The notes: generated by a model from the letters alone, not told the origin. A stretch of 64,000 nt of DNA from Limnanthes douglasii subsp. nivea (GCA_036936605.1 JAUPFV010000048.1:193501-257500), one strand, 5' to 3'. Positions 1 to 8,817 are shown, numbered from the stretch's first letter. A program made the numbers and translations.

Positions 1-2
1 AC

Positions 3-2267
3 AAATGCGCCCCATTCTTTAAAGTTTTGCGGAATGCGAAACAGTTCTGTTGGACCGAAGAATGCTCGACGGCATTTCGTCAAATCCAGGAGTATCTAAC
101 CTCTCCGGAGGTTTTATCTAAACCATTGGTGGGGGAGACATTGATTGTATATATAGCGGTATCCGCGTGTGCGGTCAGTTCCGTGCTCCTCCGAGAAGCT
201 GACGCTCTCCTAAGGCCAATATATTACGTCAGCAAAAGTTTGCTGGATGCCGAAAAGCGGTATCTTACTTTGGAAAAGGTGGCTTTGGCGTTGGTGACAG
301 CAGCGCGAAAGATGAGACCTTATTTTCAAGCGCATCCAATTGTGGTCCGAACGACGTTTCCCCTGAAAAATCTATTACAGCGACCAGACGTCTCTGGCAG
401 AATGACCAAATGGTCCGTTGAGTTGGGAGACTTTGACATAACATTTGAACCTCGCACAGCAATAAAGGCACAGGTGTTAGCGGATTTTTTGGTCGAATTT
501 CACTCTGGCAGGGACGAACAGGAAAAATCTGATACAGTTGCTGAGGAAGAATGGGTAGTTCGAACGGATGGGGGGTCGAACATTTCAGGCTGTGGGGCAG
601 GTGTCCAATTAATATCCCCGCAAGGGGTTGCCATGTTTCAAGCCATCCGTTTCGGTTTCAAAGCCACCAATAATGAGGCTGAGTACGAAGCAGCTTTAGC
701 CGGCCTACGATTAGCTCAGATATGCGGAGCTCGACGGATAAAGTTGGTCAGTGATTCTCAGTTGGTAATAAATCAGGTTTTAGGAGAGTCCGAGGCAAGG
801 AAGGAAACATTGGTACAGTACTTGAAGCTGATAAAGGATTTGGCGTCGGGGTTCGAAGGCGTCAAGTTCGAGCATGTCCGACGGGAAATGAATGCCATCC
901 CGGATTCTCTTGCTTCTGCTTCTCGAACCGAAGGTTATCCTTGGGTTTTGACCCAGACATGCCCGTCGATCTCTATCTCTGAGGACCATGTGATGAATGT
1001 CTCAGAGGAAAATCATGCGATTACCCCTGATTGGAGAACAGTCATCATTGATTTTTTGGCTCATGACATCTTGCCCGCCGACAAATATGAAGCCAGAAAA
1101 ATAAGATTCAAGTCTCACGGTTACATTTTGTTGGACGGGTCGTTGTATAAGAAGTCTCTGAGTCGGCCATTGTTGAGGTGCCTGAATGGACCCGACTCAC
1201 AAATTATCCTTTCCGAGTTACACGATGGCGAAGGATCCGCCCATTGTGGATATAAAGCTCTGATTCGCCGAGTATTCTTGGCAGGTTATTACTGGCCAAC
1301 TATTTCAGCCGATGCAAGAGATTTGGTTAAGCGTTGTGACACGTGCCAGCGGTACGCTAATATAATCCACAAGCCAGGAGCACTGATGGAAAGCATCCCA
1401 GAGGCGGTTCCTTTTGACAGATGGGGCATCGACTTGGTTGGACCTCTACCTATGGCCTCTGGGGGCAGACAGACGATAATTGTAGCCGTTGATTACTTTA
1501 CTAAGTGGGTAGAAGCTGAGCCACTTGCGGGAACCAAGGCCAAGGATGTGATTAAATTTGTTTTGTCTAATATCTGTTGTCGTTTTGGTATGCCATTACA
1601 GCTTACGACGGACAATGGTCCACAATTTGATAACAAAGAATTTCAGAGTTTTTGTGTATCAAGGGGTATTCGGCAATGTTTCTCGGCGCCATTTCATCCT
1701 CAGGCAAATGGCCAGGTAGAAGTAACCAATCGCACCATCCTCGATGGGCTGAGGAAGAACCTAGAAGGTAAGGCGGGGAAATGGCCCGACTATTTACAAG
1801 AAGTGCTATGGGCTTATCGGACGACCCCGCGAACAGCTACCGCTGTGTCACCTTTTGCCTTAGTTTATGGAATGGATGCCGTGGTCCCGTCGGAGATCCT
1901 CTTCCCTTCACATCGAATAGCAACTTATGATGCAGACACGAATGACGCGTGTAAAACATTGGCTCTGGACTTGGTTGAGGAAAAGAGACAGCGGGCGCAA
2001 TTAACTTCCCTTCATTATCAAACTCTTATGAGGAGTCGATACGCATCCAAAGTCAACCGTAGGGACTTTCAGGTAGGAGACAAGGTCCTACGGAAAATCT
2101 TCTTACACACTAAGGACAAGAGTCTAGGGAAGCTAGGCCCTAATTGGGAAGGCCCCTATGAGGTCGCCGACAAGATTAAACCAGGCACATATCGGCGAAA
2201 AGATAAAGATGGGCGATATCTCCGCTTACCTTGGAATATTGAGCATTTAAAATTGTACCTCGATTAG
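3..2267 (+). CDS. pol: Pol polyprotein, C-terminal part: RT end, RNase H, second RNase H, integrase
   Basis: The frame is open from the window edge to a stop at 2265-2267. Numbering from the Met at 27: residues 1-160 are the RT connection and native RNase H; 175-305 are a second RNase H starting with the motif RTDGGSN; 395-445 carry the integrase HHCC zinc site (LHDGEGSAH, CDTCQ). The integrase core has D469 (GIDLVGP), D529 (TTDNGPQFD) and E565 (NGQVEVTNR), a D-x59-D-x35-E triad. The C-terminus contains WEGPYEV, the usual end of gypsy integrases. The protein would degrade the RNA template, process cDNA and insert it in the nucleus. No damaged catalytic residue is visible. The true start lies upstream, outside the window, so this is a partial CDS. 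Confidence 0.93.
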   Translation, partial: KCAPFFKVLRNAKQFCWTEECSTAFRQIQEYLTSPEVLSKPLVGETLIVYIAVSACAVSSVLLREADALLRPIYYVSKSLLDAEKRYLTLEKVALALVTAARKMRPYFQAHPIVVRTTFPLKNLLQRPDVSGRMTKWSVELGDFDITFEPRTAIKAQVLADFLVEFHSGRDEQEKSDTVAEEEWVVRTDGGSNISGCGAGVQLISPQGVAMFQAIRFGFKATNNEAEYEAALAGLRLAQICGARRIKLVSDSQLVINQVLGESEARKETLVQYLKLIKDLASGFEGVKFEHVRREMNAIPDSLASASRTEGYPWVLTQTCPSISISEDHVMNVSEENHAITPDWRTVIIDFLAHDILPADKYEARKIRFKSHGYILLDGSLYKKSLSRPLLRCLNGPDSQIILSELHDGEGSAHCGYKALIRRVFLAGYYWPTISADARDLVKRCDTCQRYANIIHKPGALMESIPEAVPFDRWGIDLVGPLPMASGGRQTIIVAVDYFTKWVEAEPLAGTKAKDVIKFVLSNICCRFGMPLQLTTDNGPQFDNKEFQSFCVSRGIRQCFSAPFHPQANGQVEVTNRTILDGLRKNLEGKAGKWPDYLQEVLWAYRTTPRTATAVSPFALVYGMDAVVPSEILFPSHRIATYDADTNDACKTLALDLVEEKRQRAQLTSLHYQTLMRSRYASKVNRRDFQVGDKVLRKIFLHTKDKSLGKLGPNWEGPYEVADKIKPGTYRRKDKDGRYLRLPWNIEHLKLYLD

Positions 2268-2340
2268 CAGAGCTCAGATAGAATATTGTATTTCTTTTTA
2301 TTTTCTTTGTACACTTCGAGAAAACTTTTGGTGAGCACAC

Positions 2341-2387
2341 ACTCTTTCCTACCCTGCTAGGCACAGGAAGGTTTTAATGAGGTGTTT
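2341..2387 (+). promoter_or_regulatory. Conserved 3' box with hairpin after pol stop (TatW-1)
   Basis: About 75 nt after the pol stop lies a box that recurs, on the sense strand, after integrase in TatW-3, TatW-4 and the divergent TatW-5. Its fixed ends read ACTCTTTCCTA and AGGTTTTAATGAGG. The centre (2348-2361) can fold as CCTA/TAGG around a short loop. The function is unknown; an RNA signal is possible. Confidence 0.6.
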
Positions 2388-2423
2388 CAGTGATCCCATT
2401 AATACGACGTTTCTTTGCCTTTA

Positions 2424-2645
2424 ACTATTTTTTGGGTCACATTAACATGTGCCTCGAATTGTTGTCCCTCGCACTATTTTTTGAGTCACATTAACATGTG
2501 CCTCGAATTGTTGTCCCTCGCACTATTTTTTGGGTCACATTAACATGTGCCTCGAATTATTATCCCTCACATTATTTTTTGAGTTGCATTAATATGTGTC
2601 TCGAATCATTGTCCTTTGACCTATTTCCTGAACCAAATTAACATT
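2424..2645 (+). repeat. 49-bp tandem repeat, about 4.5 copies (TatW-1 3' region)
   Basis: Copies start at 2424, 2473, 2522, 2571 and about 2620, each with TTTTTTGGGTCACATTAACA or a close variant, then TGCCTCGAAT. Tat-lineage 3' regions are known to carry such arrays and to seed satellites. Confidence 0.85.
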
Positions 2646-2651
2646 AAGATA

Positions 2652-2800
2652 TGCCACGATGATTTGGGACTTTCAAACTATTCTTCGGGTCGCATGACGA
2701 TGTGCCTCGATGATTTGGGATTTTCAAACTATTCTTCGGGTCACATGACGGTGTGCCACGATGATTTAGGGACTTTCAAACTATTTTCAAGATCACATTA
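2652..2800 (+). repeat. 51-bp tandem repeat, about 3 copies (TatW-1 3' region)
   Basis: The unit begins TGCCACGATGATTTGGGACT and continues with TTCAAACTATTCTTCGGGTC. It differs from the 49-bp array just upstream but shares the theme 'gggtcacat..tgcctcga', so the two may be diverged forms of one ancestor. Confidence 0.8.
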
Positions 2801-2835
2801 TGTTTTTCATTATAGGTCTAAATTTCTTTTCCTCG

Positions 2836-3345
2836 GAGACCCTACAAATTGTCCGAAGGCCACGAACGTTGGAGTTCGAAGGACTAATGACAAGTGTAAA
2901 ACTTGGTACGTATGTTTCAGTACTTATGTTTCGAAGGGCTACATTCGAAGGCCACATAAACTGGAGTTCGAAGGCCTAGTTATAAATATAAAACTTGGAA
3001 CATGTTTAAATAAATATTTTTCGAAGGACTACATTCGAAGGCCTTCTTATACATAGTTGTTCGATGGGCAAAAATTCGAAGGCGTTACTACAAGTATAAC
3101 ACTTGTTGAATCTTTCTAAATGCAAATTTTTCGAAGGCCAGGTCAATTTTTCAAATTCTGTCGCAGGCCTAATGATAAATTGGTCCAAATGTTGATTATT
3201 CGAAGGGCTAGTGCCATGATAAATTCGAAGAACAATACATTGATGAGTTAAATTTCCAATTACTTGTTGAAAAAGCACAACAACTTCTAACCATTACAAA
3301 AAAGAACAAAGGCCTTTTAGGCCATACAAAAAACTACCTACGACC
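2836..3345. repeat. Irregular TTCGAAGGCC-rich repeat region (TatW-1)
   Basis: Degenerate units of roughly 55-65 bp carry TTCGAAGGCC, an AAACTTGG or ACTTGTTGAA word and an AT-rich spacer. It separates the pol end from the end of the antisense gene at 3353. The matching region of TatW-4 is 41380-41790. No gene is supported here. Confidence 0.65.
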
Positions 3346-3352
3346 CTTTCGT

Positions 3353-6300
3353 TTAATCGGCGTTCTTCGAATTATCACTCCCTTCACTTTCTGAGTCTTC
3401 ACTCTCACTGACAACTATTTGGGGTGGACGAAGTTCTGGGGGGACAAGCTTCCAGAAGGGACCCAGTTCATACTCAGGGTGCTCAGTGTATATTTGGGTT
3501 AATAGGCCAGCTCGAGTGGCAGCGTCTCGAGCTTGTAACGTCTTCGAACATGTGGCAGCATAAGCATCTGCACCTTTTTCCTTTGCCTCTTCGATCTCCA
3601 CTGAGAAACCTCTAATTTTTCTTTTCAAATTGTCGCGCTCCTCGACTACATTCTTAAAACCCTCACTGCATTGCTCGAATGCATCGCACGCCTTGCGATG
3701 CCCTGCTTTATATTCAGCGATCAACAGCTCTTGGGTGTCAGTCTTTTTCTTATACAAGTCCCTCTCTTCTTGGCAACACTGTTCTATTATTGTTATGTAG
3801 TGCTCAGCAGCAGAAAGACGTTCATACAAGGCATCAGCTTGGCCTTCGATCACTGCATGCTCCTTCTTGGCTTCTTCGAGCTTAGCAGCAGCAACTGATG
3901 CTTTGAACTTGTAGTGATTCTTGCGCTTCTCAAGATGGCGCATCTTCTTTCCTCGATTCACTGATGTATGAAGCAGCCTCCGTAGACTCATTGAAAATTC
4001 ATCATCTAAAGGGACCTCGAATGAGCTCGAAGGAGACCCTAGATCCGCAGAATCGAACTCAGAAAAATTGCCACAGGCCACATCAGGGTGAACCAATAAA
4101 GGGGGATTTGTTCGAGGGGCATGGACAGGAGCCAGTCTTGGACTGCCTTCGAAGGAGGCTGGTTGAGACGCTTCAGTTAGAGGAGAGTGCACAGCTTGGT
4201 AGGAGGCTTCCTTGGGTGATAGGCCACCCCTGTTTTCAGCATCAACTGCGCCATCTTGAACTTCTCTGTCGAAGTTTGTACCTTCATCGTTATCAGGAGT
4301 TTCTCCTCCTTCAGATTGCTCTTCGATGGGCTCAAGCAGAATGCCCTTTCCCTTCAAATCCTTTTTCTTGTTGTCTTTCTTGGGTGGAAGGATAGTAGCA
4401 GCAGGTGAAGGAGTAGATATTGTTGAAGCATTTGTTGGAGGGATTTCATCTGTTCGACGGGTTTCGGTTGTTCGAAGATTACTGAAGTTCGAGGCCCCTA
4501 TGTTCTTCGAAGAGCTTGATTTTTGAGTCATTGCGATTGGTTTGGGATTTGTTGGTTGAGGCGGTGTGGCTTCATCTTCTGGAGATTCATCCAGGTGACT
4601 TTGCGAACGTGAGCGTTTGGGTAGATAGATTATTACGTCCTGCTTGCTGCACCGCTCTAACACTTCTCGTTCAGAAGGTGGAGTCATTAGGCCCCTCATA
4701 CTTATACGATCCAGAGGGTTGAGCCTCCAGAGTCGACTTCTGGCCAAGTTCTCATCGACGAAGCAACGGCGAAAACGATTATCCCACTGTTCTTTTGCCC
4801 ACAAGCGAAGGTTAGTGAAAACAGTGGTAGCTCCTTCGACATAGTCGGTGTAGGGTTTGGATACTCCGGTCATAGCTGAAGCAAATAACAAGGGAGAAAA
4901 ATGGTTATACTAAATATGCTGTTCGAAGACGTATGTGTCTTCAAGGGTGTCAATTCTTCGAGGCAACTATGAGATTCGAAGAGGTAATTGACTTAGAAAA
5001 ATGTACAGAAAAATTAAACATTCGAGGGCGTATAACGCTTCGAGGAGCACTTACATTTCATGGTCCATTTCAAGGAGAGTTTATGTGGATTCGAAGGGGT
5101 GGCTTGGGAGCCGGTCTCCCAACATCCAGAGAAAAAAAGGAACTGTTGCCTCCATTTTTTGTCTGCTTCCAAGAGGTCCTTTAACACCTTTTGCCCTCGG
5201 TTGAATGTCATTGAGTAGAAGGGGAAGTACGGGTTTCGAGCAAGGCCAGCTAGACCGATTATTTGTTCCAGCAAAAACTCTTGGCCTGAAAGCCTTGAGG
5301 CCATTATGCAAGCCATCAATGTGAACCACATGTTGGGCCCAACTTGTGAGGGACAGAGATCTATTTTGGCAAGGTATTCAATAAAGAAGGGGTCTAAGGG
5401 ATACCTTAGCCCCCAGTTCATGATTTCTGTATAGACCACCACCTCGTGATCCCTAACAGACAATGGCGTCTCTCCTTCGGAGGGAAATCTGATATTAATA
5501 TAAGAAGGAATGCCCCATCGAGCCCTAAGCATTGTCTCTTCATCCTCCGAAAAGTACTTGTACTTGATATTAGCCAGGGCCACCATATGTTTGTTTTCGA
5601 TGCCTCTAATATTATTGCCGGCGATGTTGTCTAACTCCAAGGGCAAAGTCACATCTCCCTTCGATTTTGGCGCAATCCGGTGAGCTTGTTCCTCGGATAT
5701 TGCCGAAGAGGAAGTACCACCATTTGCAGGGACTGACAAGGAAGTAATGGGTTTTTTCCGGCCGAGGAACTTGTTGAAAGGTTTCATAACTATGGGGTCT
5801 AACGTTTCTTCATGCCTAATCCGCATATCCTCCTCGGTGATAAGTGTTCTTGAAGGAGAGAACTGAGTACCATGGATGGTCATGGATGGTGTGGAGGGCA
5901 GACTAGAAACTTCTGTTCCTTGTCTTCGAGGAGGGCTTTCAGTACTTTGATCTAAGTTTTGCCTTCGAGGAGGACTTTCAGTGTTGTGCTCCAAATTTTG
6001 CCTTCGAGGAGGACTTTCAGTGTTGTGTTCTAAGTTTTGCCTTCGAGGAGGACTTCCAGTGTTGTGTTCTAGCCTTTGCCTTCGAGGAGGACTTTCGACA
6101 TTGTGCTCCAAATTTTGCCTTCGAGGAGGACTAACTGAGTTCCGAGGAGGACTCCTCGAAGTCCTTCGCGGGCTTGGAGATTTTTGGGGGTGGTCTTCAA
6201 CATTGGTTGAGACAGGGGGTTCTCGAATGGTTAGGGAAGCCCCCCTAGCCCGTTTTCGCTCGTGAGAATTTTTTCTCTCTCTATGGGACTTTTTCCTCTT

Positions 6301-6552
6301 CGAACCTGACGAGTACTTGTGAGACTTCTCTTTCCCCATTTCTTTCGGAGGGTTGTTTTCGCTGAGTAAGCTTTGACGAGTTACCTCACGAGGTATAATG
6401 GCCGTCGAATCGTTCGCAGGAGGCCAAGGACCGAAGTATGTTGTAGTCAATGGCGGGGGATGAGGCCTTACGTCTTCACCAGCGGCAACCCTCTCCTCGA
6501 ACCGTTTACTAATCAACAGCCAATCAGGAATTCGACTAGCTTTATGCGCCAG
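3353..6552 (-). CDS. Antisense two-exon gene of Tat element: gypsy-type transposon (PF04195-like) domain plus coiled coil, intact
   Basis: Exon 1 runs 6552-5055 and exon 2 4875-3353 on the minus strand. The 179-bp intron (5054-4876) has donor AAAT|GTAAGT and acceptor TTCAG. The phases join as AAA-T|CT-ATG and the product is about 1006 residues. Residues 139-211 repeat SPPRRQNLEHNTE-like units. Residues 300-490 match what I recall of the Pfam 'putative gypsy type transposon' family (core words EVVVYTEIMNWGL, GPNMWFTLMACIMASR). Residues 808-938 are a strong coiled coil, and the tail is acidic (SESEDSESEGSDNS). The role is unknown; such antisense ORFs occur in other Tat elements. No in-frame ATG precedes the conserved N-terminus, so I start at CTG 6552; an AUG start or an unseen upstream exon remains possible. 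TatW-0, -2, -3 and -4 carry broken copies. Confidence 0.8.
5920..6135 (-). repeat. In-frame minisatellite in antisense exon 1 (39-42 bp units)
   Basis: Six or so tandem copies encode variants of ESPPRRQNLEHNT in frame. TatW-4 has its own set (GSPPRRQDLHHNS, 38430-38640) with a different consensus, so each array was homogenised separately. TatW-2 and TatW-3 lack it. Confidence 0.85.
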
Positions 6553-6608
6553 CTTTATCTCTCTAGAAATGATTGAACAGAAGTTACATTAATGAAGAAA
6601 GAGGTTGG

Positions 6609-6616
6609 TATTTATA
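6609..6616 (-). promoter_or_regulatory. TATA box of the antisense gene (TatW-1)
   Basis: The minus strand reads TATAAATA about 57 bp before the CTG at 6552. The same box lies at the same distance in TatW-2 (9355), TatW-3 (26424) and TatW-4 (37929), which supports a separate promoter for the antisense gene. Confidence 0.65.
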
Positions 6617-7194
6617 GAAGCTTAGTGGGCTTCTTTGATGACATGAGCCTGGGGACATTTTTTGTGTTGTTTGCCTAGGGGCATGATGGTCCTTATAGGT
6701 GAGTAATATATGACAGCCTAGCTAAAGTAGAAGATGAAGAGTCTTGTGTCAGAGGTTGTCATGGGAAGCGGAAGGGTTTTCTGACAAAAGAATAGGTACC
6801 GTTTCTTCAAACACATGCTGACGTTGGTATCTGCGCAGTGACATCATCAATCCTAGCACCATTTTTCGCCTAAGTATACAATTGTCCGATGAGCATTTTA
6901 CTTAAAATGTTGCAAGGATTGGGGGGCTACTTGGTACAGCAGAAACTCGAAGGGGTCTTGGTAGATATTCGAAGAGACAATCTTTCGAAGAAGCGACTTT
7001 TATGCCTGAGGGACTTATGAAGTTCGAAGAGGCAATCTTTCGAAGAAGCGACTTTTATGCCTGAGGGACTTATGAAGTTCGAAGAGGCAATCTTTCGAAG
7101 AAGCGACTTTTATGCCTAAGGGACCTGTGGAGCTCGAAGAGATTTTGGCCGATTAGAAGAATTATTCAGTCTTAGCAAAACAATTTTTTACTAA
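6617..7194. other. Upstream region of antisense gene, TatW-1
   Basis: This stretch between the antisense TATA box and the polypurine tract has no coding capacity on either strand. It contains the 55-bp TTCGAAG array (6969-7132). Matching regions in the other elements (8834-9354, 17100-17800, 25913-26423, 37381-37928) are also rich in TTCGAAGA words and share the motif TGGGGGGCTAC or its complement twice, once here at 6920 and once at the polypurine tract. Confidence 0.6.
6969..7132 (+). repeat. 55-bp tandem repeat, 3 copies, with two TTCGAAG palindromes each
   Basis: Units at about 6969, 7023 and 7078 share TTCGAAGAGGCAATCTTTCG and then AAGAAGCGACTTTTATGCCT. They lie upstream of the antisense promoter. 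Copy differences are few, so the expansion is recent. Confidence 0.85.
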
Positions 7195-7208
7195 GACTGG
7201 GGGGCTAC
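7195..7208 (+). other. Polypurine tract region, TatW-1
   Basis: GACTGGGGGGCTAC abuts the LTR start TGATAAGG. The same word abuts the LTR in the other elements. It is the expected plus-strand primer site for reverse transcription. Confidence 0.8.
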
Positions 7209-7611
7209 TGATAAGGAGAATAAATGTATAAGGGCCAAAATGCATAGAAATAAATGTATAAAGGCCAAAATGCATAGAAATAAATGTATAAGGGCCAAAA
7301 TGCATAGAAATAAATGTATATTGGCCAAAATGCGTTAATTATAGAGATGTAGCCAAAATAGGAAAGAATTTTAGAGTAGGGACCAAGAGATGTAATTAAC
7401 CCGAATTAAAGCGTGTGGGGTCCACAATTGTACTATAAAAGGACCTCACACGCTTCACGAATTTCGAGATGAATAGTACAACTTTCTCTCTCTACTACTT
7501 AAACTCTTTCTCTCTCTAGATTTAATTCTTAAGTATTCCTCTGTCATAAAATCCCCTATCAACAAATCCTCATCTAACAAAATCTCCCTCGGACTAACTT
7601 TCAACTCTTCA
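7209..7611 (+). repeat. 3' LTR of TatW-1 (403 bp)
   Basis: The LTR runs from TGATAAGG to AACTCTTCA, with TG..CA ends. U3 holds three to four 30-bp units that include CCAAAATGCATAGAAATAAA. A TATA box (ACTATAAAA, 7432-7440) sits inside a 15-bp inverted repeat (7409-7423 and 7441-7455). The U5 side carries CTCTCTCTAGA words. It is close to the TatW-4 LTRs and more distant from the 409-bp LTRs of TatW-2 and TatW-3. Confidence 0.9.
7409..7455 (+). promoter_or_regulatory. LTR promoter: TATA box inside inverted repeat
   Basis: Arm 1 is AAGCGTGTGGGGTCC and arm 2 is GGACCTCACACGCTT. They pair at 14 of 15 positions. The 17-bp loop holds ACTATAAAA. The layout is kept in the LTRs of TatW-2, TatW-3 and TatW-4. 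Confidence 0.75.
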
Positions 7612-7639
7612 CAGATCACCATTGAACTAAGGATACTAG

Positions 7640-8408
7640 AAAGAAAATTCGAGAGGATAAGAATTATGTTGATAGAGGAAAAATTGGTGAGCAAGGTTAT
7701 AATCATAGGGGAAATGCGATGGGAATCCAAAACTTTGAGCATCAGAATTTTAAATGGAAACAACAGTATACCTTACCATCAGAAGAAGGTCTATATGCAA
7801 TGGATCATGGGGGTTCGAGGGCTAATGTTTAGGGGGCAGGTCACAATTGGCGATCTTCTTCTCTGTTTGCGGAAATTCGTTATGGAAATCTTCCTAAGCA
7901 TTTTGACAACTCCAAGTTGGAAAAGTTTGATGGAACGCAAGACCCTGATAACCATATTGAACAATTTAAAAACTTTTTGATTAAATTTGATGACGATGAT
8001 AAATTGTTGTGAAGGGATTTCTCTCAAATATTTAAGGCGGAAGCTTCCAAGTGGTACAACAGACCTCTGTAAGGTTATATTAAGAATTTCGATTTGTTTT
8101 AATATATTTTCAGACAACATTTTATAGGAAGTAACAAATTTCGAGCCAATGGAGATACAATAATATACTGCACACAAAGGGTTCGAGAGAGTTTGAAAAC
8201 TTATACTACTCGGTTTGTTAAAGCAAAAACTGATATAAAGACTTTTTGGCATTGACAGCTTACCGAATGGGTCTCCCCCATGAATTTTGAAGAACACGGT
8301 GACTGAAAATCAAGCGATGATATTTGGGGAGTTACGTGATCAGGTTGAAAAAAATAATTCTTGTCGAAAAACCTCAAGCTTTGGAAACAAAATCTAGTGA
8401 CTCAGTTA
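7640..8408 (+). pseudogene. TatW-0 gag, N-terminal piece, broken
   Basis: Reading across stops, the plus strand gives gag words shared with TatW-2 to TatW-4: YTLPSEEGLY, GNLPKHFD, LEKFDGTQDPDNHIEQFKNF, ASKWYNR, FRQHFIGS and NGDTIIYC. Several in-frame stops and frameshifts break it. It is the capsid-type retrotransposon gag domain. TatW-2 interrupts it at the TSD 8404-8408, and the reading resumes at 18231 with NQFQRSLSVS. Confidence 0.85.
8404..8408. other. Target site duplication, left (AGTTA)
   Basis: AGTTA directly precedes the left LTR end of TatW-2 and is repeated at 18226-18230 directly after its right end. Removing one copy and the insert restores the TatW-0 gag frame. Confidence 0.9.
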
Positions 8409-8817
8409 TGAAGAGTTTTTAGAATGTCCGGGGGTGATTTTGCAATACGAGTATATCTTAGTGCCAATATTATATGAACCACTTTGTTTAGGAGCCTTTT
8501 TTAGAGAGAGAAAGTGAGAGCTTAGCTTAAGTAGAGAGAGAAAGTAATATTATATTCATCTTGGGATCTGTGAAGCGTGTGTGGTCCTTTTATAGTACAA
8601 TTGCGGGTCCCACACGCTTTAATTCCCGATTATTACACTTTTGGTCCCTATATCTTTTTTTCTTCTCATTTTAACTATTTCTTAAATAGTCTATACCCTT
8701 TTTCCCTAACATAATTTCCTCTTTACATTTTTCTCCTACTATACTTCTTCTTTACAATTTTCTCCTATCAGACTTCTTCTTTACAATTTTCTCCATATCT
8801 TTTATTCTTCCTTATCA
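8409..8817 (-). repeat. Left LTR of TatW-2 (409 bp)
   Basis: On the minus strand it runs from TGATAAGG (8817) to CTCTTCA (8409). The TATA box lies near 8588-8597, between inverted-repeat arms 8573-8587 and 8605-8619. A polypurine tract (minus strand) follows at 8818-8835. Confidence 0.9.

Larger units (their letters stand above)
1..7611 (+). mobile_element. TatW-1, Ty3/gypsy Tat-lineage LTR retrotransposon, 3' part
   Basis: The window opens inside pol and runs to the end of a 3' LTR. The order is RNase H, second (archaeal-type) RNase H, integrase, tandem-repeat region, antisense two-exon gene, polypurine tract, LTR. Two RNase H domains and antisense ORFs next to the 3' LTR are known traits of the Tat lineage. 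The visible pol and the antisense gene are both free of stops, so this is the best preserved copy here. DNA after the LTR is gag of another element (TatW-0), so TatW-1 sits inside TatW-0. Its 5' LTR, gag and RT lie outside the window, so the target duplication cannot be tested; the candidate is CAGAT right after the LTR. Confidence 0.92.

Noticed and set aside
1..2267. Integrated pararetrovirus (caulimovirid) as source of RT and RNase H
   Set aside because: An integrase with HHCC and DDE motifs, LTRs, a primer binding site and target duplications define Ty3/gypsy.
3671..4844. Plus-strand frames opposite antisense exon 2
   Set aside because: They run against an intact, conserved minus-strand exon and have no family motifs.
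5014..5054. Reading antisense exon 1 through to its own stop at 5014
   Set aside because: A strong donor at 5054, an acceptor at 4876 and matching phases in five copies show that this tail is intron.
6960..7140. TTCTTCGAAGAA words as heat shock elements
   Set aside because: The GAA and TTC blocks are not spaced by two bases as the heat shock element needs.
7455..7763. Minus-strand frame of 102 codons over the TatW-1 LTR end
   Set aside because: It crosses the LTR/gag junction, so it cannot be an ancestral gene.
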